64,000 nucleotides of DNA from Serripes groenlandicus (GCA_031761405.1 JASEVX010000008.1:46583419-46647418); one strand, 5' to 3'; positions 10,531-23,082 are shown, counted from the stretch's first letter. The notes: generated from the letters alone by a model not told the origin. Numbers and translations: made by a program.

Positions 10531-11611
10531 GTTTCTTTACAGTCCTTGGATTACGGGACAGTGAACGTCCTGATCAAACTGTGCTGATGCGCTGTCTAAT
10601 CGGGACATTTCTTGATTTAGTCGTTTAATATTTCCGACATTGCATTCTGCTTATAATTGTCAATAACCACCTCCGCGGATTTAATTCCGCATGACATGTC
10701 TCATTTCTTACTTATTTATGGCCAGATTGCAACATATATCTCCACGAATAGGACTTCTGAATATATATTATACCAGCACGCCAAAGAAAAACCCTTTAAA
10801 CTATAATTACTTTCGCTTTTATCCAGATTATATACTCGCCGAATCTTGACATTCAGTCGTTTACAATAACATTCTTTTCAATTCAATTCATCATTTCAAA
10901 TACTGGTCAAACGGATAATGCGTGCAATCTTATCGCTACCTGCAGATACTGTTATTACCAAAACGTAAAAAGGCATGACAATGTCGTAAATTTGTACTCG
11001 TTTTTTTCTTAAAAGCCGGGTTCAATCTGTATCAACGGTATTTATGTTTTATAACCACGACGACAGTATTACACTCTAATATATTTAATGTCAAAGGTCA
11101 CTCAACCACAAGCACGTTGCGCAGCGTCGATCATACCAAGCACAACGTGTCCAAAGCTGCTCTTGCTAAACCCCTGGACCACTGCGAAAAGCTTCTTTTC
11201 TGGCGACACGTCTCATAAGTCATTCCCTCTAAGCAGACAAATTCTAATCACTGTCAAAAGAAATGGAAGTTAAATGTCACACAGCGCATAATGGACCGTC
11301 TGTAGATTTTCCCTTTGATAGATAAACTGCCATTTTCGTTTATTAGTTGTTTTATTTTGACGTTACTCTATCTGATTTTGTTCCCCTTGCGCTCATTTGG
11401 AATACGTCAAGGAGAAAGTGTTCGTCATAGTTAATATGCGAGTCATTTAGCAAAACGTCCAATAGAAACTAACTCGCCGATGAGTTGAGACCAGCGCCAA
11501 TTACGAAGATTAAATTATACAGCTACTGTACTCCTGTAGATGCTTCCGCATGTTGCCACACCGTTTAATAACAACCATATCAGATACAGAGATGTACCTT
11601 ACCTTTGCTTT
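10531..11611. other. Unassigned non-coding sequence
   Basis: No supported gene. Small ORFs such as the one near 11088 lack recognisable domains. Confidence 0.35.
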
Positions 11612-11616
11612 TCAAT

Positions 11617-11850
11617 TGATTGATTGATTCTTTGTTGTTTTACACCGCTTTCAACATGTTTTAGGTTATATCACGGCGATTCCTGGGTACAGTATTATAC
11701 CAGTACAACTGGTCCATTAATCCTGACACCAGCTAACCCGGCAACCCTGTGCGTTAAGGATGGCAGCCATTTCTACCCTTGTTTAAGTACTTGGTATGAC
11801 CCGGTCGGGGATCGAACCGCAACCTACAACTACACTACCGAGGAAGTCCT
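11617..11850 (-). mobile_element. SINE, family S1, with head
   Basis: On the minus strand: head with B-box-like 'ggttcgatccccgacc', body 'ggtgtcagga', and 3' domain 'cgccgtgatataacct'. At 11850-11902 it is joined to a short family D MITE end ('ggaaagggttaa'). Confidence 0.75.
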
Positions 11851-11902
11851 TGCTTTAAAAAGTCCTCTGTCAACTTATTATGTGACGGAAAGGGTTAATT
11901 AT

Positions 11903-12290
11903 CGTCGTATGGCTATAACAGTCGGCAAAAGGACACGGATGCTTAAACGACTAAAAGTAGGACGGTGAATATTCTGGTCATACCGTATATACTATATAGA
12001 TACAGCCTGATCCATATCTTCCCTTGTTCAGAAGTAGCTAATATCCATGCATTACAGCGGATAAATACTTTGAAATCAATACATACTTCTCTTAGAGCTT
12101 GAAAAGTTTAATAGATTGCTCCACACAAAGAATTTTGTTTGATACACCATGTCCAAAGGGCACCTATATTAAACGCATGCCAAACCATATATAATGTAAT
12201 TGTATGGGTTTGTAATTCAAACGACAAACGCGAGGAAAAGCCTCCAAAGCCTTCCCAGGTTAAGATCATAGTGAACTTATGTGTTATGAT
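11903..12290. other. Unassigned non-coding sequence
   Basis: Nothing recognised. Confidence 0.35.
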
Positions 12291-12294
12291 GCGG

Positions 12295-12660
12295 AGCTTA
12301 TTTCATTACCACTTCATAAACTTAGACAAACTAGATAGTATGCGCCTGTTCTCGTGTCGAAACCACCTTCTCTGTTCTCTGGTTGCATTTGCAATGACAG
12401 CATCCAAAACGCCTAGTGCAGGTCAAAGCCGCAATGGACTTGTAATGTTGTTTTACGGTGATCACTTCATTACCACTTCATGAACTCCTGTCAGCCAAAC
12501 TAAATAAACTGCATAGTTGTGCGTGTCCAACCCTTCTGTTCTCTGTTTGCACATGCAATGAGAGCATCTTCAGCCTAGTGTAGGTCAAAGACATATTGGA
12601 CTTGTGTTGTTGTGTTGCGACGCTCACTTCATTACCACTTCATAAACTCCCGTCCATCTG
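12295..12660. repeat. Tandem repeat, ~163-bp unit, just over two copies
   Basis: 'ttcattaccacttcat' recurs at about 12302, 12467 and 12629. Between them 'ttctctg' and 'gcctagtgcaggtcaaag' or 'gcctagtgtaggtcaaag' also recur. Confidence 0.8.
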
Positions 12661-13228
12661 ATTTAGGATGTATATAAAAAACGACACGAACATGTCTGCT
12701 GTGATAAGCTGATAAAGGAATCCAAGTTCCTTTGTACTCTTGGATGATTGAGATGAAAGATAACGATTTTAAATGAAAACATCAATTTTTTTATCTAGTG
12801 TTTTATGCCGTTTTCATTTTTGTTTTATATGACGACGACATTCTATGTCCTTTTTCCGCAAAGTCTAAGTCAGTTTATGTGTTAGGTTGAATTTTGCGTC
12901 AGTGTCTCTTGGCAATAATTATCAAATGGCAGTGTATCATTTAGCGCAAGTGTCACATACAAGTCCTTCATATAAGTGTCGTGTTTATTTACGTTTTTCG
13001 TATTGCCTTATTCCTATTGTTATAGGTAAAAACGATACTACATTACGTGAGATGACTTCGTTGTATTGATTGAAGCTTTGTACCTTAATACCGAAATAGA
13101 TCAAGGTGTCGTCTGTCTTTCCATTTTCACATCTGCTGCACTCACTTTTTGTTAATAAACATTGTTATTGCAATAAGCGACTTTGAACTGTGTCGTGTAC
13201 CACCGTTTCGATATTGCCATATTCAAAT
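12661..13228. other. Unassigned non-coding sequence
   Basis: AT-rich, with no repeat family or gene recognised. Confidence 0.35.
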
Positions 13229-13442
13229 TTAATCTTTCATTGCCGAATTTCACAAGGTCAACTCTTCCAAAGTGAAAATTGGACTTCTCAATTTCTTTGA
13301 CCAATAAGAAATTTGATAAAATTTAAAGTCTTAGTGGCAAACAATGCAGAGTTCATGAGAGACAGCTCCTTATGGGCTGTCTCTCATGAACTCTGCATTG
13401 TTTGAAAAAGACTTTAATTGCCCTTGGAAACTAAAGGGTTAA
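13229..13442. mobile_element. MITE family C, full length
   Basis: TTAA occurs at 13229-13232 and 13439-13442. The centre is a long hairpin ('gcagagttcatgagagacag' with its inverse). The ends are 'aatctttcattgccgaattt' and 'aaagggttaa'. Confidence 0.8.
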
Positions 13443-14145
13443 CATGTGTAAAGCGATACGGTTTTTTTCCATACCCCACAGTCAGCTGAATTCGTGTTCT
13501 ATTTTAAAAATAAGTCGCATCCTGCAATAAGCCATGTTAAACAGTGTCGTTTATTATTATATTTATTATCAAATTGTCATAACGACATTGGATAGTTGAT
13601 TTGGTAAAGAAATACAGTTAACCCAGTCAGCTAAATCTAGTTTTATATTATTAACACTTATCCTGCTACAAGCAACTTTAAATTGTGTCGTTTTATTAAT
13701 AAATGTTATTGTTTTCATTTTATTATATTATCATTCATCGGAAAGGAGATACCTTTACGTGACCTTGACCCGTCAGCGGATCTATTTTCAATAAATCATT
13801 CTTATCCTGTTAGAATTGACTTTAAACTCTACTTCTTCCATCTTTATCAAGCGATGAAAGGGTAACACTCCTACGCTATTTCAAGATTAATCCAGAAAGT
13901 ATTGCGCATTTATGTTTTGTTGATCAATGATGGGTTTTGCAGTTAGCGAATTATGTTTGTCAAGATTCAATATTTACCGACAGAAACGAATATTTTGTAT
14001 TAATACTCAGCCAACAGACGGTTGGGTGAATGAACTTAAAGTCGGAACTAGAGCGCATTGCTTTGGAACTTAGTACAGATGACCAATATTGTTTCATAAC
14101 ACTGAATAATGCAAAGGTAAACGTGTAACCTACTCCCAGACATAT
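13443..14145. other. Unassigned non-coding sequence
   Basis: AT-rich. Weak repeated phrases around 'gtcgttt' and 'attattat' may mark an old duplication, but I cannot define units. Confidence 0.3.
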
Positions 14146-14750
14146 AAGCCCTTCCTCGAGAAAACCAAACATTGTGGACTCTGCGTAAAGTATCGACCCG
14201 GTTCAGCCTGTGCAATTTTTGCAGGCTAATCCGGGCCGACAGATTCCATCTCAGACGTATAGAGTAATGATTTCTGAAATAGATAGATAGATTTTTCTTT
14301 ATTTCCTCCATAAATGAAGATTAAATACATACATACATGTACATACATACATGTAGTACGACAAATAAAACTAAAAATAACAGTAAACAGTCCACATATT
14401 AGTTATTTACAGGTTGCTACAAGAGACATACAAGTAATATCGAACATACGCAATTTAAGCATGTGTGTATATATATGTGTGCTGGGATGTGTTGGGTGTT
14501 TGTGTATGGTTGTGGATGCAATAATGGAAAAGGATCATGATGAGGGTGCAGGTTAATCAGTTATTGCATGCTATGCGACTATATCCGCATGTAAGTAAGT
14601 TGATGCTTATCCTTAACGAAACGAAACTCAAGGAACAGCAGCATTTCAAATGGTTTTGTAAGTTGGATATCCATCAGCAATTCTTATCACACAATTCGGG
14701 TCGTCACTTTACGCAGAGTCAATAATGTTGGTTTTCTCGTGGAACGGCTC
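14146..14750. mobile_element. MITE family B split by a retroposed insert
   Basis: The left part (14146-14282) has 'ccttcctcgagaaaaccaaa' and 'gcaggctaatccgggccgac'. The right end (14704-14750) has 'acgcagagtcaataatgttg' and 'gttttctcgtggaacggctc'. The ~420 bp between them are foreign. Confidence 0.75.
14283..14703 (-). mobile_element. Probable 5'-truncated non-LTR retrotransposon 3' end
   Basis: On the minus strand the insert ends 'ggaaataaagaaaaatctat' followed by a short (atct)n tail, as expected of a LINE 3' end. It interrupts a family B MITE. No reverse transcriptase is present, so the family is unknown. Confidence 0.45.
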
Positions 14751-15140
14751 GTATAGTAACATTTAGGTACGACCACTTTACTGCATACGTCTATCACAAA
14801 TGAAATTATCATGCCAAGCTACCTAATGATTAGATAATAACGCCTAAGCATATCAAATACGGGAAACAGAAATTCATAAACCAATGATAATGGTCAATGA
14901 TTCCATATTTGGCATCATCGATGCCATGAAAATGCGGATTAAATGTGTTTACGTGGTCGATCCACATGTTCTATAAATCGTTAGCTCGATGTTGTGTTTG
15001 GGTAGTGTTTGACTTCAAGGTAGCGTGAGATGACTGTAGTAGTGTATCTTTTTCCCATCCATGACATATCTGCAGCGCATACCTTTGACAACATCTAGGC
15101 AGAACCATTGAATACATCATACTATGAGAGTAATACGATT
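14751..15140. other. Non-coding sequence ending in a family D MITE piece
   Basis: From about 15045 there are family D traces ('cccatccatgacatatctgc', 'ctaggcagaaccattgaata'), cut by the next family A element. The rest is unassigned. Confidence 0.4.
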
Positions 15141-15377
15141 CGAGGGCTTGGCGTGAAAAAACCTATTTGGAAAACCCTGGTTTAGGGGCTATTTTGACCC
15201 CTTTGTAAACAATGCAAATTTAGGTGCCATTGTTCAGAACGAGCAATGGCACCTAAATTTCCATTGTTTACCAAGAAAAATGCTTTAACGCCTATAAACA
15301 CTTCATGGTGAGGTGATTATCCTTGGTAAAAAAAAAGGTACCAATTTTAGTTACAACCGTTTCACGCCAAGCCCTCA
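15141..15377. mobile_element. MITE family A
   Basis: It has the same ends and central hairpin ('aggtgccattgttcagaacg') as the other copies. The last base of the right end has changed (ccctca) and no target duplication is seen. A lone family A end piece follows at 15418-15445. Confidence 0.88.
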
Positions 15378-15525
15378 ATATAGCACCTTCTGTCTTATGT
15401 CTGAACTGAACCCTATGTTGCAACCGTTTTACGCCATGCCCTCGGTTTGAACAGTGTTGACACCGGCATGATAGTGACCAAATGAGAAACTGCTGATCAG
15501 GAGCAATGTGTCCGTATTCCATAGT

Positions 15526-15843
15526 ATGGAACGCCTTTACTGTCTTATGATGACTTATTTGCTTATATACGGTATTCGATATACGGTATACACGAATTCG
15601 AATGCACTGCGTATAAAGACAGTACCACCACATATACGAAGAGTTGCACTACATATAACCAATACAGTACAGCATCTAAAGAAAAAAGTACCTCACATAA
15701 TGAAATATCTACTGCATATAATAACAGATCTACTGCATATAATAACAGATCTACTGCATATAATAACAGATCTACTGCATATAATGAAATATCTACCGTA
15801 TATAAGCAAACAAGTCATCATAAGACAGTAAAGGCGTTCCATA
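15526..15843. mobile_element. Fold-back element with 49-bp arms and a 21-bp internal tandem repeat
   Basis: The left arm tatggaacgcctttactgtc has a near-perfect inverse at the right end. The arms extend about 49 bp. Between them lie about five 21-bp units ('ataacagatctactgcatat' type). A TA on either side may be the target duplication. Confidence 0.8.
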
Positions 15844-16361
15844 CCATATATTTTGCAAATGCATCTGATACGAATGTGTAAAATTGCTCAATCGTCCTGA
15901 TATAGCTGATATACTGTTGAAAATTGCGTAAACAAATATTGAAACAATCAAACAGGCAAAGCTTAAATTGGCGAACAGAATGATAATGGTAAATTTATCC
16001 GATGGCCAAAATAGACACTGAATACGGAGACAGTCGGTATACATCTTCGTCCCTCAAATTACCTTAAATGGATTTGTTTTACCGAGGTGTGGTTCGTTTA
16101 CGTTGTCATGGATACCAGTGATACGTACATTGTTTCTGAAGGTTAAATCTAAATTCATCAACGAAAACTAATTAGAAAGTTAATTTACTGGAGAAAAAAA
16201 ACGATATGTTGAATTACTGAATCTGATCAAACAAAAAACTCAAACCATTACAGCTATTTGGTTATTGATATACAGCTGTAGCTGTTGTTATTAAGGGGCA
16301 TTCATTTTATTCTCTTTTTTACTTTACACTTGGTTATTTTCACGACATAACATCGCACTCC
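15844..16361. other. Unassigned non-coding sequence
   Basis: Nothing recognised. Confidence 0.35.
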
Positions 16362-16556
16362 CTTAGACAGTGGTGCAGTGTAAGATCGTTGGCCTCTCGT
16401 ACCAAAGGTCCCGGGTTTGAATCCCGCGATGAGCGGGTTCTGCCATTGTGTTTGTTACACACAAACGGCTTGAGTACTGGTTAGGAATCCAGGGAACAGA
16501 CTTCGAACGTGAATAATATTGAGCTGAAAGCCTGTTTCGCAATCGACGTAAAAAAA
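16362..16556 (+). mobile_element. SINE, family S4, full length
   Basis: The tRNA-like head includes 'agtggtgcagtgtaagatcg' and B-box 'cgggtttgaatcccgcg'. The body contains 'gcttgagtactggttaggaa'. The 3' end is 'agctgaaagcctgtttcgca' followed by 'atcgacgtaaaaaaaa'. It lacks the 3' domain shared by S1-S3. Confidence 0.85.
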
Positions 16557-16570
16557 AAGGTTTAAATCGC

Positions 16571-16783
16571 TTAACTCTTTCAACGCCAAATGCAATATTG
16601 AGGTTTCTGCAAACAATACTGATTCAGGCGAGTCAGCTCGTAACGAGCTGTCTCACCTGAAATCAGCATTGTTTGCCTTTTATTTATCAAAATAGTCCCA
16701 ACTGTTATTACATGAGAAAAGGAGTTGCCCGAGTTTGAACATGGAAGAGTCTACTTTAAACAATTCGGCGCTGAAAGAGTTAG
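16571..16783. mobile_element. MITE family C, full length
   Basis: The left end is 'ttaactctttcaacgccaaa' and the right end 'ttcggcgctgaaagagtta'. The centre pairs 'caggcgagtcagctcgt' with 'acgagctgtctcacctg'. The right TTAA has mutated to TTAG. Confidence 0.85.
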
Positions 16784-17502
16784 ACTGAAGTCAACAAGCA
16801 TGGGTTATCTTGCATTGTTTACAATCATGAACATTCTAATTAGAATCAGACTAGAATCAGACTATTAATGAGTTGTGTACGCATGAGACTCGAACATTCC
16901 TCGTATACAGTTATGTTACTCATGGTAAATACCATACCCGTGTACCTTTCCGCGATGTTTCAAAATGGCGATACAAGAAGAATCCTTTAACGTCGGACGA
17001 ATCTGTGATATGTTGTTCAACATAGTGCTTTGTTGAATAACACTATGAAATGTTAGTGTGAACTTCCATTCGTATACATGTACAGGCTCGCGTAACCATC
17101 TACCCCAAATGAACGCCCTAGTATTTGTTTAGAAGTATGATAATCCTGTACACTTGTTGTGACAAATACGTTCGTATCAAAAATACTCAAAAAAAGTCTA
17201 ACGTATAATTAAATCACATTTGTGAGTGACAAACTCGTACGTATTTTGTTAATAAAAAACCCATAGGAATTCATTCGCACGTATTCTTCACATGTGTGAC
17301 GACTACGTTTGTGTGAAACATTAGGCTCAACAGTGCTTTCTGTCTGTTAGATATTGGATCCCTGCTCGATACGAGTGTCAAAGAGAAATGTTTTCTTTGT
17401 TTAATTGATGTTTTATAGCATTTTATTCGTATTTTTTTCTATAAGCATATTGTTTGTTTAACGCAATAAAATATATGTATTGTATTGTATTGTATTGTAA
17501 TT
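16784..17502. other. Unassigned non-coding sequence with a (TATTG)n run
   Basis: A short (tattg)n tract at about 17478-17498, preceded by 'aacgcaataaaat', looks like a LINE or SINE tail. Nothing else is recognised. Confidence 0.35.
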
Positions 17503-17695
17503 TAAAAGTTATTTCAGTTATATCGCGGCGACAGTTCATTTATTAATGATCCTCGGGCATACCAACTATAACTAGGCTATGAAATGTGTCTTGCCCAAAA
17601 GCACTCCAACATTACCGCCGCTAGCGGGGATCGAACACGGGACCCCCGTGTCCAAATACCAAAATTGCTTACGCTTAACCACTCGGTTACGTCAG
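17503..17695 (-). mobile_element. SINE, family S3
   Basis: On the minus strand: head 'taaccgagtggttaagcgta', B-box-like 'gtgttcgatccccgc', then 'gcttttgggcaagacacatt', and a degraded 3' domain 'cgccgcgatataactgaaa'. It is followed by 'cagggacgtagatgagat', which resembles the end of the hAT-like MITE at 3374. Confidence 0.75.
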
Positions 17696-18091
17696 GGACG
17701 TAGATGAGATCTTATAACAACGTCGAATAATACAATCTGAAATGATGAAATGGCCAATTATGAAATGGGAAATGACTCAAATCGGAAATGGTGAAATGGG
17801 AAAGGATGAGCGTAATAGCAATTTGTAAAATGAACTGTCTTTACGAGATTGGCATTCGTAGAGAAACAGTCGACTGAAATGTTGATATTGTAAATGCACA
17901 TTGCGGTACTGTATTTAGACAGTAAATTGCAGGCGCCCTGGGCGGGATTGGGAGGAATTGCTTTTCAATCACCTGCCAAAGTTGTCTTCTGTAGTTTGGT
18001 ATGACATCGAGGACTCTATTCCCACTATCTAATATTACATGGACCGCGCCTAGTGACGTGGGGTCTAACTGATTGATTGATGTTTAAACGC

Positions 18092-18264
18092 CGCTTTCAA
18101 CAGTTTGTTCAGTTATTTCACAATGTGTCTTAGTAAATGTATTAAATCTACTGGTCCATTTATCCTGACATCTGTTAATCATTCGTAATGTCCACACCCC
18201 GAAATCATGAGCGCCAAAGAGGACAGCCGTTACTACCATTTTAAAGTATTTGGTTTGACCCGGA
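18092..18264 (-). mobile_element. SINE, family S1, truncated
   Basis: Minus-strand match to the S1 body ('gatgtcaggataaatggacc', 'ggtagtaacggctgtcct') and part of the 3' domain ('gttgaaagcggcgtttaaac'). Confidence 0.7.
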
Positions 18265-18834
18265 AAACATCTAAGGAAATATTAAGGAAATATCTACTAA
18301 AGAAAGTGTTATTATTAAAAAGAATTGAAAAAATCAGCAGCAATTACTGCTATTGCCGTAAAAAAATCAGAAATGGTCTCAAAGGTGTCAGCAAGCGTCT
18401 GTATGTGGGCGTAGATGCAAACCACGGCTTATGTATTTACTCTTTATTTTATGAAATCACCTTTTCTTATGAGAGGAGTTGATCGATTTATATTAGATAT
18501 ATTCTATCTACACCATATCAATGCATCTACAACGTATCATTGAATGAGAATTGGGTTGTAAAATTAATATTAATTCCAGAAAGTCGTATGGCTTAAGCGA
18601 AATAATGTCGCTATATTGCTTGTAATGTAATGTAATTATAGAGACCAATTGCTCTGATTTAGCACGAAGCTTTTAAGCTTCTATAGACCTATTTGGTAGT
18701 GTACACTCTATCATGTACAGGCATCTGACAGGTTCAGATGAGTTCAAGAGACAGAGTTAGATACAAGGTAATTTCCGTGCGATACCATAGCTATTTCCGA
18801 AAAGACCCATTTGTTCTCTAATGTTTAGCGATGC
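18265..18834. other. Unassigned non-coding sequence
   Basis: The 91-codon ORF that starts in the S1 copy has no recognisable domain. Nothing else seen. Confidence 0.35.
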
Positions 18835-18985
18835 TCTTTGTACATAGAAAGGACCAGTACTTGATCTCTAGTTGAATGGGAGACACTTAAAGCACCCCAA
18901 TGAAATCCAGAAACTGTTCCGGGTATTGAACCCAAGACACCTTGATTACCAGTCATGCGTGTTAACCAATAGACCACTTGTTACA
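18835..18985 (-). mobile_element. tRNA-derived SINE, other subfamily
   Basis: On the minus strand a tRNA-like head reads 'gtggtctattggttaacacg', with B-box 'tgggttcaataccc'. The body differs from S1-S4. Confidence 0.5.
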
Positions 18986-19024
18986 TACGAGTATCTTGTT
19001 CAGGATGTGTGTTTGTCTTGAAAA

Positions 19025-19262
19025 CAGTTACTATTTTCAAAACACGTAGGACTCGAAAACAAGAGACCGGGTTTCCGTCCCCAGGGCGTTATTTCATACC
19101 TCTTAAAGTGTAGGATTGTTTAGTCCTTGGTTATTCCAGGACCATTATATATAGCCTGTCGCATCATCGGTTCATAATTTTAATCACCAGTTTAACTGGT
19201 ACACATGCAACGGCGGGAATAAAACTGTAAAACTGTTGAAAACGGTGTGAACTAATCAAATA
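19025..19262 (+). mobile_element. Degraded SINE with shared 3' domain
   Basis: A worn B-box region ('gggtttccgtcccc') is followed by a body ending 'gttgaaaacggtgtgaacta' and an A-rich tail, as in S1-S3. Confidence 0.5.
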
Positions 19263-19364
19263 AACGGACACGTTGCAGTTGGCTTAAAAAGGCTTCGAGC
19301 ATGATCTAAACAAAGACATGCGGATGCTTTTATTTTATTTTCGAATGATTCTGTGAGTTTATAG

Positions 19365-19598
19365 TTAACCATTTGCAATTTTACTACAAATCTCGTAGAA
19401 GACGACATGGAAAACATTTTTCAAAAACTACGGTACGTATTTAGAATCAAAACTGATAATTATTGGATTAAGGATTAAATCATTGCGACAAAATGAGAAA
19501 TTGTTGATCGTGGAGCAAGTTTTCCGTATGTCACAATGCTATCAAAAGCCAACTTTGGCAGATTCGCCGAAATGCGTCTTTATATCGGAAAGTGTTAG
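19365..19598. mobile_element. MITE family D, diverged
   Basis: It starts at TTAA (19365) with 'ttaaccatttgcaattttac', carries 'aaaatgagaaattgt' in the centre, and ends 'tcggaaagtgttagc'. It lies 68 bp before the giant fold-back element. Confidence 0.6.
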
Positions 19599-19658
19599 CA
19601 AAACAGAACTAGGGCATTTTTCCCCCCACTTGACAAAGGTTTCACAAGAATAACTGCC

Positions 19659-19666
19659 ATATCCAG
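19659..19666. repeat. Left target-site duplication of the giant element
   Basis: The 8 bp atatccag here are repeated exactly at 27491-27498, just outside the other terminus. Confidence 0.9.
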
Positions 19667-19995
19667 GGTAAGGTGAAGTTGGTGTCTAGTGTCTAGTATC
19701 TAGTATCGTTTAGCATAAACGATACTGGCAACCAGACACTAGTGTCGTTTAAGGAACTAGATATATAATTTTCAATTTCAGACTCCAGTGTCGTTTAACA
19801 TTAAACGACACTGGCAACCAGACACTAGTATCGTTTAAGGAACTGGATATATTGATAACTCGAACATATCGATATCTCGAACATACCGATAACTCAAACA
19901 CATCGATATCTCGAATACATTGATAAAACGAATGTTTTTAACTTGAACATATTGACAACTCGAAGATATCGATATCTCGAACCTTTCGATATCTC
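19667..19995 (+). repeat. Left terminal inverted repeat (outer, near-identical part)
   Basis: Base-by-base comparison with the complement of 27490 inward shows only a single difference up to the first CGATATCTCGAAC units. The arms then diverge. Confidence 0.85.
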
Positions 19996-20811
19996 GAACT
20001 TGTCGATATCTCGAACCTTTCGATATCTCGATTATTTTTCGATATCTCTAACTTTATATATCTCGAACTTTTCGATATCGATATGTTCGAGATATCGAAA
20101 AAAATGGAGATATCGAAAAGTTCGAGATATCGTTGGAGATATCGTTGGAGATATCGAAAAGTACTGGATATATTGATAACTCGAACATATCGATATCTCG
20201 AACATACCGATAACTCAAACACATCGATATCTCGAATACATTGATAAAACGAATGTTTTTAACTTGAACATATTGACAACTCGAAGATATCGATATCTCG
20301 AACCTTTAGATATCTCGAACTTTTTCGATATCTCGAATTTTTCGATATCTCGAACTTTTCGATATCTCGAACTTTTCGATATCTCGAACCTTTCGATATC
20401 TCGATTATTTTTCGATATCTCTAACTTTATATATCTCGAACTTTTCGATATCGATATGTTCGAGATATCGAAAAGTTCGAGATATCGAAAAAAATGGAGA
20501 TATCGAAATGTTCGAGATATCCAAAGGTTCGAGATATTGATAGGTTCGACATATCGAATAGTTGGAAATATTGTTGGAGATATCGAAAAATTCGAGATAT
20601 CGAAATTTTGAGATATCGGAAAGTTCGAGATATTGGAAAATTCGAGATATCGAAAAGTTCGCGATATAGAAAGGTTAGAGATATCGTATTGTTCCAGATA
20701 TCGAAAAGTCGAAAAGTTCGAAAAGTTGTCAAAATGTTCAAGTTAAAAACATTCGTTTTTCAATGTATTCGAGATATCGATGTGTTCGAGTTATCGGTAT
20801 GTTCGAGATAG
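19850..20811. repeat. CGATATCTCGAAC short-repeat zone, left arm
   Basis: Units such as 'ttcgatatctcgaacc' repeat in one orientation and then in the other, so the zone is itself palindromic. Its first part ('ggatatattgataactcgaa') occurs at 19845 and again at 20164. The right arm has only one such start. Confidence 0.9.
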
Positions 20812-23082
20812 GAACTAGATATATAATTTTCAATTTTCTGACTCCAGTGTCGTTTAACACTAAACGACACTGGCAACCAGACACTAGTGTCGTTTAAGGA
20901 ACTAGATATATAATTTTCAATTTCAGACTCCAGTGTCGTTTAACATTAAACGACACTGGCAACCAGACACTAGTATCGTTTAAGGAACTAGCTATATAAT
21001 TAATCAATTTTCTGACTCCAGTGTCGTTTAACACTAAACGACACTGGCAACCAGACACTAGTGTCGTTTAAGGAACTAGGTATATAATTAATCAATTGTC
21101 AGACTCCAGTGTCGTTTAACACTAAACGACACTGGCAACCAGACACTAGTGTCGTTTAAGGAACTAGATATATAATTTTCAATTTCAGACTCCAGTGTCG
21201 TTTAACACTAAACGACACTGGCAACCAGACACTAGTATCGTTTAAGGAATTAGATATATAATTAATCAATTGTCAGACTCCAGTGTCGTTTAACACTAAA
21301 CGACACTGGCAACCAGACACTAGTATCGTTTAAGGAACTAGCTATATAATTAATCAATTTTCTGACTCCAGTGTCGTTTAACACTAAACGACACTGGCAA
21401 CCAGACACTAGTGTCGTTTAAGGAACTAGATATATGATTAATTAATTATCGTCTCCAGTGTCGTTTAACACTAAACGACACTGGCAACCAGACACTAGTG
21501 TCGTTTAAGGAACTAGCTATATAATTAATCAATTTTCTGACTCCAGTGTCGTTTAACACTAAACGACACTGGCAACCAGACACTAGTATCGTTTAAGGAA
21601 CTAGATATATAATTAATCAATTGTCAGACTCCAGTGTCGTTTAACACTAAACGACACTGGCAACCAGACACTAGTATCGTTTAAGGAACTAGATATAGTT
21701 AATTAATTGTCAGACTCCAGTGTCGTTTAACACCAAACGACACTGGCAACCAGACACTAGTGTCGTTTAAGGAACTAGATATATAATTAATTAATTGTCA
21801 GACTCCAGTGTCGTTTAACACTAAACGACAATGGCATCCAGACACTAGTATCGTTTAAGGAACTCGATATATAATTAATCAACTTTCAGATTCCAGTGTC
21901 GTTTAACACTAAACGACACTGGCAACCAGACACTAGTATCGTTTAATGAAACGGAACAAATAATTTTCAACTTTTAGATTCCGGTGTCGTTTAACACTAA
22001 ACGACACTGGCAACCAGACACTAGTATCGTTTAAGAAACTAGATAAAAATTTAATCCAGTGTCGTTTATCACTAAACGACACTGGCAACCAGACACTAGT
22101 ATCGTTTAAGGAACTGGTTATATCATTTTCATTTTTCAGACTCCAGTGTCGTTTAACACTAAACGACACTGGCAACCAGACACTAGTATCGTTTAAGGAA
22201 ACGGAGCAAATAATTTTAAGAAACTAGATAAAAATGTAATCAATTGTCAGACTCCAGTGTCGTTTAACACTAAACGACACTGGCAACCAGACACTAGTAT
22301 CGTTTAAGGAACTGGTTATATCATTTTCATTTTTCAGACTCCAGTGTCGTTTAACACTAAACGACACCGGCAATCAGACACTAGTATCGTTTAAGGATCT
22401 TGATATATAATTAATCAACTTTCAGGATCCAGTGTCGTTTAACACTAAACGACACTGGCAACCAGACACTAGTATCGTTTAAGGAACTCGATATATAATT
22501 AATCATCTTTCAGATTCCAGTGTCGTTTAACATTAAACGACACTGGCAATCAGACACTAGTATCGTTTAAGGAACTATATATAATTAATAAATTTTCAGA
22601 CTCCAGTGTCGTTTAACACTAAACGACACTGGCAACCAGACACTAGTATCGTTTAAGGAACTGGATATATAATTTTCATTTTTCAGACTCCAGTGTCGTT
22701 TAACACTAAACGACACTGGCAACCAGACACTAGTATCGTTTAAGGAACTGGATATATAATTTTCATTTTTCAGACTCCAGTGTCGTTTTACACTTAACGA
22801 CACTGGCAACCAGACACTAGTATCGTTTAAGGAACTGGATATTTAATTACTCGATTGTCGTTTAACACTAAACGATACTCGCAACCAGACACTAGTATCG
22901 TTTAAGGAACTGTATATATAATTAATCAACGTTCAGACTCCAGTGTCGTTTAACACTAAACGACACTGGCAAACAGACACTAGTATCGTTTAAGGAACTG
23001 GCTATATAATTAAACAATTTTCAGACTCCAGTGTCGTTTAACACTAAACGACACGGGCAACCAGACACTAGTGTCGTTTAAG
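20811..23082 (+). repeat. Satellite array A, ~88-bp unit, about 26 copies
   Basis: Spacings of 88, 88 and 86 bp were measured between successive 'ccagtgtcgtttaacacta' starts (20931, 21019, 21107, 21193). Each unit holds a 30-bp perfect hairpin from that motif and its inverse, then 'cagacactagt' and 'cgtttaaggaactagatata', with an AT-rich spacer. Confidence 0.95.

Noticed and set aside
18207..18482. 91-codon ORF with a basic composition
   Set aside because: It starts inside an S1 SINE and shows no known motif.
20811..23082. Regularly spaced 30-bp palindromic repeats reminiscent of a CRISPR array
   Set aside because: The intervals between palindromes are themselves repeated, the array is inverted on the other side, and everything lies in a target-duplicated eukaryotic element.
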